Part shown: piece after piece, positions 1 to 6,081 of the stretch
How positions within the stretch are numbered: position 1 is the first letter of the stretch
How the letters are laid out: every line of letters starts with the position of its first letter
NCBI GenBank assembly: GCA_002428735.1
Contig: DIXO01000042.1
Coordinates: 1 to 47,530 of the forward strand
Direction: 5' to 3'
Length of the DNA: 47,530 nucleotides
DNA from: Syntrophaceae bacterium UBA6078
GTDB lineage: Bacteria; Desulfobacterota; Syntrophia; Syntrophales; UBA2210
The notes under the pieces: generated by a model
What the model saw: the letters and a program-made list of their open reading frames with translations, nothing else
Databases searched by the model: none
What the model was told of the DNA's origin: nothing
Made by a program: the position numbers and the translations under genes

Positions 1-93
1 TGCATCACCTTACCCCCCAACAACAGAATGCCCCCACCTTATGTATTAAGATGGGGGCATTCCAACAGCGTTCAAGCATTTCATTCGAGTCCG

Positions 94-621
94 CTACATC
101 CCTTTTTTCTCAAACCAGCGGAAGAGAATGATGAAGGCCACAACCAGAATGACAATAACAATCCAGTGGTTGATCCCCAGGACCGACGGCAGGGTAATCT
201 TTCCGAAGTTTCCCCACGTCAGCACCGTGCCTTTCAGGGCAGGATAAAATTCTGCGTAGATAGCGGCACCCAGGATCATCCCCAGAAGGCCGAAGGCGCT
301 GTCGTAGCGCCCCTCCCCCAGAGCCCCCATGGCTGTCGCGGGACAGTACCCCACAATCCCCCAACCGATTCCAAAGATCAGGCCGCCCAGGATATTCCCA
401 CCCAAAATGAGAGATTTTATGGATAACTTAATCAAACCCAGATCTAACAGAAGGTAAATCCCCACCATGGCAACGAGGATTGTGGACAACATGAATTTCA
501 CAATGGTCATATCCCGGAGACGAAGTGCGCCCAACTGTCGGTCGTACCGGATGACCTGAGCCTTCTGCATGATAAAACCAAAGAGGATTCCCGTGACGGC
601 GCCGGTAAACAGTTCATTCAT
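94..621 (-). CDS. YeeE/YedE-family membrane protein, second half of a two-gene sulfur transporter
   Basis: This 175-residue protein is almost entirely hydrophobic, with about five membrane segments. It carries the family signature GYCP near residues 91-94 (Cys about 93), the second substrate-relay half of YeeE/YedE thiosulfate transporters (DUF6691-like half). I start it at the ATG of MNEL because GGAGG lies 8 bases upstream; an in-frame ATG at 636 would add five residues but has no better ribosome site. The ATG lies inside the 3' end of the upstream gene if that gene is read through its UGA: the upstream stop at 614-616 overlaps this start by 8 bases, which suggests translational coupling. 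It resembles the protein at 13606-14175. The family is known to move thiosulfate or related sulfur anions; selenium has been proposed for YedE relatives. The substrate here is inferred, not visible. Confidence 0.85.
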   Translation of the reverse strand: MNELFTGAVTGILFGFIMQKAQVIRYDRQLGALRLRDMTIVKFMLSTILVAMVGIYLLLDLGLIKLSIKSLILGGNILGGLIFGIGWGIVGYCPATAMGALGEGRYDSAFGLLGMILGAAIYAEFYPALKGTVLTWGNFGKITLPSVLGINHWIVIVILVVAFIILFRWFEKKGM

Positions 622-1138
622 GACCATTACCTCCATACAGAATTCTGGCTATGATGACACCACCCAGGAAAAAACATATCAGTGAAACGTAGCCGCTGAG
701 AGCTATCTGAGCCAGACCGCTCAGTCCGTGTCCGCTCGGTCACCCATCGGCGAGGCGCGCTCCGAACATCAGGACGATGCCTCCCAGAAAACCAGCTATC
801 CAGCGCTTCACCCGGGACGGTCCGAAACGGCGCGACCACATGGGCGGTACCGGCACAGCCCGCTTTTCCTTCGAGAGAGCGGCGGACGCCAAGGCGCCGA
901 ACAGCACCCCGATGACAAACATGAACTGCCAGTCAACCTTTGCTTTTGTTTTGACGAAGTATTCCATGCCGGCGACTTTTTCCGGGGCGACGGCCTGCTC
1001 GACAAAGCCCGCGGCGCGGACAAAGGTTGTGGACGCGCCCATATATTTCCCCGTCAGGAAAACGGAGAGGACAAGCAGGAGACCCCCTAGGGCGCCGGCC
1101 ACATAGGGTGACCAGGTTTTTTGACGAAGGACATTCAT
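614..1138 (-). CDS. YeeE/YedE-family transporter half, candidate selenoprotein (in-frame UGA at 740-742)
   Basis: Reading starts at the ATG of MNVLRQKTW (1138) behind AGGAGGTGAAG. After 132 codons it meets UGA at 740-742, then stays open in the same frame for 41 more codons to the stop at 614-616. The extension begins PSGHGLSG and ends with a membrane helix (about residues 149-168). It aligns residue by residue with the C-terminus of the paralogue at 14188-14706, which reads ADG-C-TSGHGISG; here the text is ADG-(UGA)-PSGHGLSG. The UGA therefore sits exactly on the conserved substrate-relay Cys of the family. A GGUCUG-loop hairpin follows at 707-724. I infer selenocysteine at residue 133 of a 174-residue, four-helix protein. 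The alternative is a recent nonsense mutation. A conventional annotation would stop at 740 and lose the motif and last helix. Confidence 0.82.
707..724 (-). promoter_or_regulatory. Candidate bacterial SECIS hairpin
   Basis: On the minus strand, 21 bases after the UGA, a perfect 6-bp stem CUGAGC / GCUCAG closes a six-base loop GGUCUG. From memory the E. coli fdhF SECIS presents the same GGUCU bases at its apex, about 18 bases after its UGA. Bacterial SECIS elements are known to lie inside the coding region just after the UGA, with a small GU-containing apical loop. A second short pairing, GAGC with GCUC, can form below through an unequal internal loop. The Cys paralogue at 14188-14706 shows no equivalent hairpin after its TGC codon. 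SelB binding is inferred. Confidence 0.72.
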
Positions 1139-1189
1139 GGCTCTTCACCTCCTTGTGCAATCGTTAAAAGTTAATTATCTGACAGAAAT

Positions 1190-1218
1190 ACTATACAGGA
1201 GAGTCCGGCCATTTTCAA
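1190..1218 (-). promoter_or_regulatory. Sigma-70-type promoter of the selenoprotein/YeeE operon
   Basis: Reading the minus strand, TTGAAA (1213-1218) and TATAGT (1190-1195) are separated by exactly 17 bases, about 50 bases upstream of the ATG at 1138. This is a good housekeeping promoter match. A 12-bp palindrome overlaps the -35 box. Confidence 0.6.
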
Positions 1219-1225
1219 CGTTGAA
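1214..1225. promoter_or_regulatory. Perfect 12-bp palindrome overlapping the -35 box, candidate operator
   Basis: TTCAACGTTGAA is a perfect palindrome covering the -35 box of the yeeE-type operon. Its position suits a repressor. YeeE operons are often controlled by ArsR-type persulfide sensors (BigR/SqrR), but I cannot match this to a known site, and no regulator gene lies next to it. Confidence 0.4.
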
Positions 1226-1581
1226 TAGGGAAGACACAGTCTATATGTTACAAAACTTCTTTTCCATATACTCAGTTTACTCGAACGGTTGTTCAAGATT
1301 GTTAACATAAATTATCGTCTTGAGGTGTCGTCCATTTTGATAAATGTGCAGAGAGCGGATGTATTTTTATTCGTCTACTGGAAATAAAACTGGATTTCTC
1401 ATCGGAGAATAGTAATGGCCTGCACAGAAAAAAAGTTTTAGTTTTTTTTCAATTTGTCAGGTGGGTTGCATGAAATGTTAAACCAGAGACCATGATATTT
1501 CATTCAGTTCCGCAAGGAAGAAAATTTTTATGTCCAACAATACCGAAATGTTGGCTGAAATAATCTGGTCAAAGACATAAA
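1226..1581. other. AT-rich intergenic region
   Basis: This stretch separates the minus-strand sulfur operon from the plus-strand c-subunit operon. It holds a 6-bp inverted repeat with a 4-base spacer at 1281-1296 (TCGAAC-GGTT-GTTCAA). I see no coding capacity with codon structure, no tRNA and no clear terminator. The sigma-54 site begins at its right end. Confidence 0.6.
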
Positions 1582-1597
1582 TGGCATGTCTGTTGCA
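1582..1597 (+). promoter_or_regulatory. Sigma-54 (-24/-12) promoter
   Basis: TGGCATGTCTGTTGCA matches the RpoN consensus (TGGCAC-N5-TTGCA) with the obligatory GG-N10-GC spacing; only the sixth base differs. It lies about 95 bases upstream of the c-subunit start and points at it. Sigma-54 promoters need an enhancer-binding activator, and none is encoded nearby. The region between the site and the gene has no other obvious promoter. Confidence 0.65.
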
Positions 1598-1691
1598 AAA
1601 CCACGGGTGGTTTCGTTCGGAGCCTTATGTGAAAAACATTTGTACGCTATGTACAGACTAAAACAAGAGTCAAACGGGAAAGGAGAAAGAA

Positions 1692-2069
1692 ATGTTCAGA
1701 AAATCAGTAAAGTGGGTATCGATACTGCTGACAGCGTCTGCTGCACTGTTGGTGTCTTCACCTGTTGTTTTCGCAGCTGATGCCCTTCCGGAAGAGAGTG
1801 GCGCGTGGATAAAGGTTATTTTTGCCGTTGGCGCTATGCTTGGGTCCGGCCTGGCGATCGGGCTCGGAGCCATCGGCGCGGGCGCGGGTATCGGTAATGC
1901 CGCAAATGGTGCCTGTAGCGCGGTTGGTCGAAATCCAGGTGTCCAGGGCAAGATCATGATGACCATGCTGGTTGGTATGGCCATGGCGGAATCCATTGCC
2001 ATTTACGCCCTGGTTGTTTCGCTTGTTCTTCTCTATGCAAACCCTTACACAAGTTTTCTTTGGGGTTAA
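1692..2069 (+). CDS. atpE: F0 ATP synthase c-subunit-type proteolipid with signal peptide
   Basis: The 125 residues comprise a signal peptide (about 1-29, ending VFA-AD) and a two-helix c-subunit hairpin. Helix 1 is Gly/Ala-rich (about 43-72), the polar loop holds RNP at 80-82, and helix 2 carries the ion-binding glutamate at 100 in MAESIAIY. The c-subunit is normally 75-90 residues; the extra length is the leader. The ES-x3-Y part of the Na+ site is present, but the glutamine of the first helix in Na+-type rings appears replaced by Ile, so H+ specificity seems more likely. AGGAGA precedes the ATG. No other F0 or F1 gene is nearby; the partner gene is a Cache sensor. It could be the cell's ring subunit or a specialised paralogue. 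Confidence 0.88.
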   Translation: MFRKSVKWVSILLTASAALLVSSPVVFAADALPEESGAWIKVIFAVGAMLGSGLAIGLGAIGAGAGIGNAANGACSAVGRNPGVQGKIMMTMLVGMAMAESIAIYALVVSLVLLYANPYTSFLWG

Positions 2070-2121
2070 TCGGCGCTGAGCAGCTAACTTCAAAATTAAC
2101 AAAAGTCAGGGGGAGAGAGAA

Positions 2122-3420
2122 ATGTCAGAAACTAAAAAGGGTAAGCAGTTCTTCACCGTATCAAGGGTATTTTTTCTGCTTATCGTAATCCCCTTATTGC
2201 TAACGCTTTTTTTGATAGCCAATGGCATCTTTCAATTGGGGGACACATCAAAGAAAGGGGCGGCGGCTGTACTTGACCAGAAGGCGCAGGAAGAAATAAT
2301 GAACCGCGCTGTTTCTGTAGCCGATACTGTTGCCTCTTTCCTGCGAGAACGTGAGAAAGATACACTGATAGCGACAATTCTGGACGCAGACGTCAATCCT
2401 TACAGAGAGTTTATGATGAAGAACAGACATCCCCTCTGGATTAAGAAGGATGGAGGGATTGTCAAATCTTCCGTGCCTCTGTATGTGGAGATGGCTTTGG
2501 TTGATAAGACCGGGAAAGAGATCATCAAGATCTCCGGCGGAGAAGTTGTTCCCGCATCGAATCTTGCTAATGTCAGCGATCCGCAAAACACAACCTATAA
2601 GTCAGAAGACTATTTTGAAAAGACTAAAATTCTCGACAAGGGTGATGTTTATGTTTCACCTGTCACCGGCTGGTATGTGAACCGTGCCGATTTTGAAAAA
2701 GGAAAGCGATTTGAAGGGATCCTTCGCTTCGCGACGCCCCTGTTTGATAAAGAGGGATTTGCCGGACTTGTCACTCTCGCCCTCGATGCACGGCACCTTG
2801 CGCAATTTACTGACAGCATTATCCCGACCAAAACAGGGTTCGTCTTCGAAACTGATTCTTCCAACGGGGAATATGCCTATATGGTTGACTGCAAAGGGCG
2901 GATGATTTCTCATCCGGATGATTTTCACATTGCGGGACTCTACGTGGACGGAACCCCCGTTCCCCCTCTCTCCAGTGAAAACGTGAAAAGCATGGAGGCA
3001 AAAGGGGAGGGTGTGCTGAATCTCTTCCAACTGGGTTTTATGGATCCATCTCTTCCAGAGATCGTGAAAGATGCAACTTCGGGTAATGCGGGATACAAAA
3101 AGTATACCTTCGGTGGTCACACTAAGTTTGTTGCCTATGCACCAATACCTTATTATTCGACATCATATCCCGAGCCGTGCGGGTTCGGCTGGGTCGGGAT
3201 GGGTCTTGATGTTGACAAATTTAATGAGGCGGCGTTGGCGACTGCAAAGAAGATAGAAAAAGAGGCTCATGCATGGATGAGAACAATTATTCTCATTCTT
3301 ATTATCGCTGTTTTCATCCTCTTCCTGATCTCCGCCCTGCTTTCAAAGGGGATTACCCGGTCGATCGAGGCGGAAGTTCCGGCGGACGCAGTGCCTCACT
3401 ATTACGACGATGAGGATTAA
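2122..3420 (+). CDS. Membrane-anchored Cache-domain sensor without output domain
   Basis: This 432-residue protein has an N-terminal membrane anchor (about 15-37), a large extracytoplasmic region (about 45-380) with double-Cache features, a second membrane helix (about 388-408) and an acidic tail of about 25 residues. Cache-like patches include ALVDKTGKEIIKISGG, FATPLFDKEGFAGLVTLALD and AYMVDCKGRMISHPDD. dCache domains bind small ligands outside the cell and usually feed a kinase, cyclase or chemotaxis module. None follows here, so the protein must signal through a partner or have another role. It starts 52 bases after the c-subunit gene behind GGGGGAGAG and shares its sigma-54 promoter. Confidence 0.8.
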   Translation: MSETKKGKQFFTVSRVFFLLIVIPLLLTLFLIANGIFQLGDTSKKGAAAVLDQKAQEEIMNRAVSVADTVASFLREREKDTLIATILDADVNPYREFMMKNRHPLWIKKDGGIVKSSVPLYVEMALVDKTGKEIIKISGGEVVPASNLANVSDPQNTTYKSEDYFEKTKILDKGDVYVSPVTGWYVNRADFEKGKRFEGILRFATPLFDKEGFAGLVTLALDARHLAQFTDSIIPTKTGFVFETDSSNGEYAYMVDCKGRMISHPDDFHIAGLYVDGTPVPPLSSENVKSMEAKGEGVLNLFQLGFMDPSLPEIVKDATSGNAGYKKYTFGGHTKFVAYAPIPYYSTSYPEPCGFGWVGMGLDVDKFNEAALATAKKIEKEAHAWMRTIILILIIAVFILFLISALLSKGITRSIEAEVPADAVPHYYDDED

Positions 3421-3464
3421 TAGAGGAACAGAAGAATATCGATAAAGCGGACAAAGCGTTTCTG

Positions 3465-3510
3465 TGGGTTGTTTTCCAGGGGTGCAATTCCCTTCACACA
3501 TTGAAACCCA
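3465..3510 (+). other. Nested hairpin upstream of the terminator
   Basis: TGGGTT (3465-3470) can pair with AACCCA (3505-3510), enclosing a smaller stem AGGGG/TCCCT (3478-3482 with 3489-3493). It lies directly before the terminator of the Cache operon. It may be part of the 3' end structure of that transcript or a small RNA; I recognise no known family. Confidence 0.3.
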
Positions 3511-3542
3511 AAAGCCGGGAGCATACACTTCCGGCTTTTTTT
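3511..3542 (+). terminator. Rho-independent terminator of the c-subunit/Cache operon
   Basis: AAAGCCGG and CCGGCTTT form an 8-bp stem around a 12-base loop, followed immediately by a T run. It lies about 90 bases after the Cache stop codon. Confidence 0.8.
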
Positions 3543-3704
3543 ATGAACCAATCCATGCGGAGTCTTCCCGACCGCCAAGAGTAAAATCCTTGAAGTGTTC
3601 GTGTAGCTATGATACTTTGCCTAAAATAATATCAAATTGTTAAAAGTAGTTGCCTGTTCTGGATGCTATGGATGAGAGAGTATCAACGGTCGGGAGGTTG
3701 CTGC

Positions 3705-3932
3705 ATGAATGACACTGTGAGGATTTTGACCGAGGATGACAGGGTATATGATCTTGTCGATGTCATTGAGGAAACGCCCGAAAAAATTCTAGAGGCCGGT
3801 ACCATGGAATCAGAGATTACCGCCATCGTATCAAGGATCGCTGAAAGGATTGCCAGGGAAATGTTCCCCTCCATTGCCGAAAAGGTTATACGGGAAGAGA
3901 TAGATCGGCTGAAAGAGAACCCGGGCGCGTAG
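3705..3932 (+). CDS. Small acidic helical protein, PopZ/DUF2497-like C-terminus
   Basis: This 75-residue protein starts MNDTVRILTEDD, with GGGAGG 7 bases before the ATG; that is better than the upstream in-frame ATG at 3663, which has none. It contains no membrane segment. The C-terminal helices (IVSRIAERIAREMFPSIAEK and VIREEIDRLKE) resemble the short oligomerising helix pair at the end of PopZ/DUF2497 proteins and similar tails on deltaproteobacterial response regulators. It is followed after 17 bases by the envelope-protein genes and may be translated with them. Function is unknown; an assembly or polar-localisation adaptor is a guess from the helix pattern. Confidence 0.6.
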   Translation: MNDTVRILTEDDRVYDLVDVIEETPEKILEAGTMESEITAIVSRIAERIAREMFPSIAEKVIREEIDRLKENPGA

Positions 3933-3949
3933 TCCCGAGATCTAGAGCG

Positions 3950-4654
3950 ATGAGAGAAATTACGTTGAGAAACTCAGGGGTTTATATTGTATTTATACTG
4001 CTTTTTTTTTATTCATCATGTTCTTCGTACGTCCATGCCAGTCTCGATACAATCGGGATTGAAACGGAGGGAACATGCCCCCTGTATGGCAACGACCGGT
4101 CGACAGCGCGTGACAGTGCCATAGACGATTCGATGAAAAAGGCGGTGGAACGCGTAGTGGGGATGCTGGTCACCCAGGAACCTGCCGCGGAAACCCTTGA
4201 CCTTCTTATTCATACCATCTATCCCAAACATCAACAGTATGTACAGGATTATCGAATACTCAGTGAAGGTATCGATGACGGCCTCTACCATGTCAGTATC
4301 CGGGCCACCCTGTCCCAGAGCGCCATCAAGAATGATCTGAAGGCCGTGGGGATCTTTAAGGAAGGGCTGCCTTCGGACGATGAAGAGTCGTCAGTTGTGT
4401 CGGTTACCATCCACGGCATTGAACGGTGCCGGGATTATCATGTCTTGAAAGAAGCATTAATGAAAAATATACGAGGAGTGAATACTGTGCATCCGAGGAG
4501 AATGGGATCGGGTGTGGCAGTAATGGATGTTGAGATGCGGGGGGGTGCCGCTCTCCTTGCCAAGGAACTGCAATTGCAAGAATTCAGGCACTTTATACTT
4601 TACGTGGCCCAGATGAGCCGGGATACGATACAATTCAACATGGCGAAGGAGTAA
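3950..4654 (+). CDS. Exported protein with FlgT-N-like / LPP20-like domain
   Basis: The 234-residue product begins with a signal sequence (hydrophobic about 10-22, then YSSCSSYVHA). The Cys could be lipidated, but the lipobox is poor (Y-S-S-C). Residues about 35-130 have the pattern seen in FlgT N-terminal and LPP20-type periplasmic domains: Ala-rich ARDSAIDDSMKKAVERVVG, then a Y-x3-Q-x-Y segment and GLYHVSIRATLS. The remainder (about 140-234) is a second small alpha/beta unit with a conserved-looking HGIERCRDYHVLKEAL helix. It is tightly followed by a lipoprotein gene (4-base gap). I infer a role in an outer-membrane or periplasmic assembly; flagellar involvement is not shown. Confidence 0.6.
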   Translation: MREITLRNSGVYIVFILLFFYSSCSSYVHASLDTIGIETEGTCPLYGNDRSTARDSAIDDSMKKAVERVVGMLVTQEPAAETLDLLIHTIYPKHQQYVQDYRILSEGIDDGLYHVSIRATLSQSAIKNDLKAVGIFKEGLPSDDEESSVVSVTIHGIERCRDYHVLKEALMKNIRGVNTVHPRRMGSGVAVMDVEMRGGAALLAKELQLQEFRHFILYVAQMSRDTIQFNMAKE

Positions 4655-4658
4655 GAGG

Positions 4659-5291
4659 TTGATTCATATACGTAAGGCTGTCATCATCCTGTGCGTTACT
4701 GCCTGCATCATGGCGGGGTGCACTTTCAGGGACCCGCATACTATTGTTTCAGACTATGACAAAAGAGGGATACGGCTCATCGCCCTGGCGCCTGTTGATA
4801 ATAAGACGGACGACATGGAAGCGGCACGCCTTCTAAGAGAGAAGATCCTTGAAGCGTTATATTTCAAAGGATACCCGCGCATACCGCTCAGTATGATAGA
4901 TGAAAAATTGAAAGCAGGCGGCAGCGATGGCAGTACAGGCAACATTTCTCCTGAGGCCATCGGGGATCTTCTGGAGGTTGATGCCGTTATGTATTGCACT
5001 CTCATTGAATGGAAGACCGCCTTTATGGGGATGTATGCACCCACAACGGTATCCGTGTCACTTGTTTTGAAAAATACTCAGACCGGGACGACCGTCTGGA
5101 GTGCACAGCACCGCATTGTCGAAAGAAATTATGATCTTACCAGAGAGAGGCTTGAATTGAAGTCGTACCAGGCTTACGAACCCGCCATCAGAGAGATTAT
5201 TAATAAAACCCTTTCCAGCCTCCCCAATGGTCCTGATTTTGCGGGGAGCCCTCCCCCTGAAAAGAAGTTCTGGAAATTCTGGCAGAGTTAA
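4659..5291 (+). CDS. GNA1162-type outer-membrane lipoprotein
   Basis: The reading frame begins with TTG, GGAG lying about 8 bases upstream. It has a lipoprotein signal peptide with lipobox IMAGC at about residues 17-21. The mature protein of about 190 residues shows the GNA1162/DUF799 pattern: RLIALAPVDNKTDD, a helix with GYPRIPL, LEVDAVMYCTLIEW and a VSVSLVLKNTQTGTTVWSAQ strand pair. The tail is proline- and Lys/Trp-rich. Members are envelope lipoproteins of unclear function, structurally related to TolB N-terminal-type domains. Four bases separate it from the exported protein upstream, so the two probably work together. The pgsA-type gene follows 18 bases later. Confidence 0.75.
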   Translation: MIHIRKAVIILCVTACIMAGCTFRDPHTIVSDYDKRGIRLIALAPVDNKTDDMEAARLLREKILEALYFKGYPRIPLSMIDEKLKAGGSDGSTGNISPEAIGDLLEVDAVMYCTLIEWKTAFMGMYAPTTVSVSLVLKNTQTGTTVWSAQHRIVERNYDLTRERLELKSYQAYEPAIREIINKTLSSLPNGPDFAGSPPPEKKFWKFWQS

Positions 5292-5309
5292 GATGCAGGG
5301 TCACAGGCC

Positions 5310-5846
5310 ATGAACATCCCCAATATGCTTACTCTCATTCGCATCACTCTGGTCCCGATCTTTGTGATTCTTATGATGGAGGGCCTTTTCTCCTACGCCT
5401 TGGCTGTTTTTGTCGTTGCGGGCATTACCGATGCATTAGATGGATTCCTGGCGCGCGTCCTGGGGCAACAGACGGTCCTCGGCTCATACCTGGATCCCCT
5501 GGCGGACAAAGCACTGATCATAACCTCTTTCGTTATCCTCTCTACCCTCAACATCATCCCGAGTTGGCTCGCGGTGGTTGTTATTAGCCGGGACTGCGTT
5601 ATTCTCTTAGGCGTTTCCGTACTCTTCCTTATGTCGGTTTCCTTCGAGATACGTCCCACGTATGTGAGCAAAGCAACAACGGTCCTGCAACTCGTGACGG
5701 TATTCGTGGTGCTTTTATCAAGATGTCTCCCCGGATATGACTATGCTCAGATGATCGTATCCTTGTTTTGGACCACCGCTTTTTTTACCACGGTCTCCGG
5801 ATTTTACTATATATTCAAGGGAATAAGATTTATAAACAACCCATAG
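5310..5846 (+). CDS. pgsA: CDP-alcohol phosphatidyltransferase, probable phosphatidylglycerophosphate synthase
   Basis: The 178-residue integral membrane enzyme has the full family motif DALDGFLAR...GSYLDPLAD (Asp41, Asp44, Gly45, Ala48, Arg49, Gly58, Asp62, Asp66), which coordinates two metal ions and the CDP headgroup. About five to six membrane helices follow. The length suits PgsA, which joins CDP-diacylglycerol and glycerol-3-phosphate at the inner membrane. The N-terminus MNIPNMLTLIRI is typical. Other CDP-alcohol transferases share the motif, so the acceptor is inferred. It is the last gene before a tRNA and is probably co-transcribed with the lipoprotein genes. Confidence 0.85.
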   Translation: MNIPNMLTLIRITLVPIFVILMMEGLFSYALAVFVVAGITDALDGFLARVLGQQTVLGSYLDPLADKALIITSFVILSTLNIIPSWLAVVVISRDCVILLGVSVLFLMSVSFEIRPTYVSKATTVLQLVTVFVVLLSRCLPGYDYAQMIVSLFWTTAFFTTVSGFYYIFKGIRFINNP

Positions 5847-5863
5847 ACTTTATATAATATTCC

Positions 5864-5892
5864 TTGACACGAGGGCGTTTTATTGCTAGGTG
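5864..5892 (+). promoter_or_regulatory. Probable promoter of tRNA-Val
   Basis: TTGACA (5864-5869) is followed after 17 bases by TAGGTG, a poor -10, about 20 bases before the tRNA. The perfect -35 box and the position make it the likely promoter. Confidence 0.45.
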
Positions 5893-5912
5893 TTTTGATC
5901 TTTTCAGGGAGT

Positions 5913-5987
5913 AGGCACGTAGCTCAGGGGGAGAGCATCACCTTGACACGGTGGGGGTCCAGGGTTCAAATCCCTGCGTGCCTACCA
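5913..5987 (+). tRNA. tRNA-Val (anticodon GAC)
   Basis: The cloverleaf is complete: a 7-bp acceptor stem (AGGCACG with CGTGCCT), D arm GCTC/GAGC, an anticodon stem TCACC/GGTGG enclosing TTGACAC (anticodon GAC), a 5-bp T stem with TTCAAAT loop, and an encoded CCA at 5985-5987. GAC decodes valine codons GUC and GUU. Confidence 0.95.
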
Positions 5988-6081
5988 TTTTTATTGCACG
6001 TTCGAGGGCATCTTGCGGGTATGGTGCCCTTTGTTTAGAGGGTTGATGGGCGTTCCCTCCTGATGCGAGGGAGGGGCTGAA

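Noticed and set aside
627..839. A 70-residue minus-strand frame over the same region
   Set aside because: It is out of frame with the family-like residues and has no recognisable protein pattern; the conserved extension lies in the UGA-interrupted frame.
740..1138. A truncated 132-residue yeeE pseudogene ending at the UGA
   Set aside because: The frame continues open with family-conserved residues up to a stop overlapping the next gene, and a SECIS-like hairpin follows. A single nonsense mutation remains possible but is the weaker reading.
1281..1296. LexA-like palindrome (CGAAC-N4-GTTC)
   Set aside because: It resembles the Gram-positive box, one arm is imperfect, no SOS gene follows, and it lies far from both start codons.
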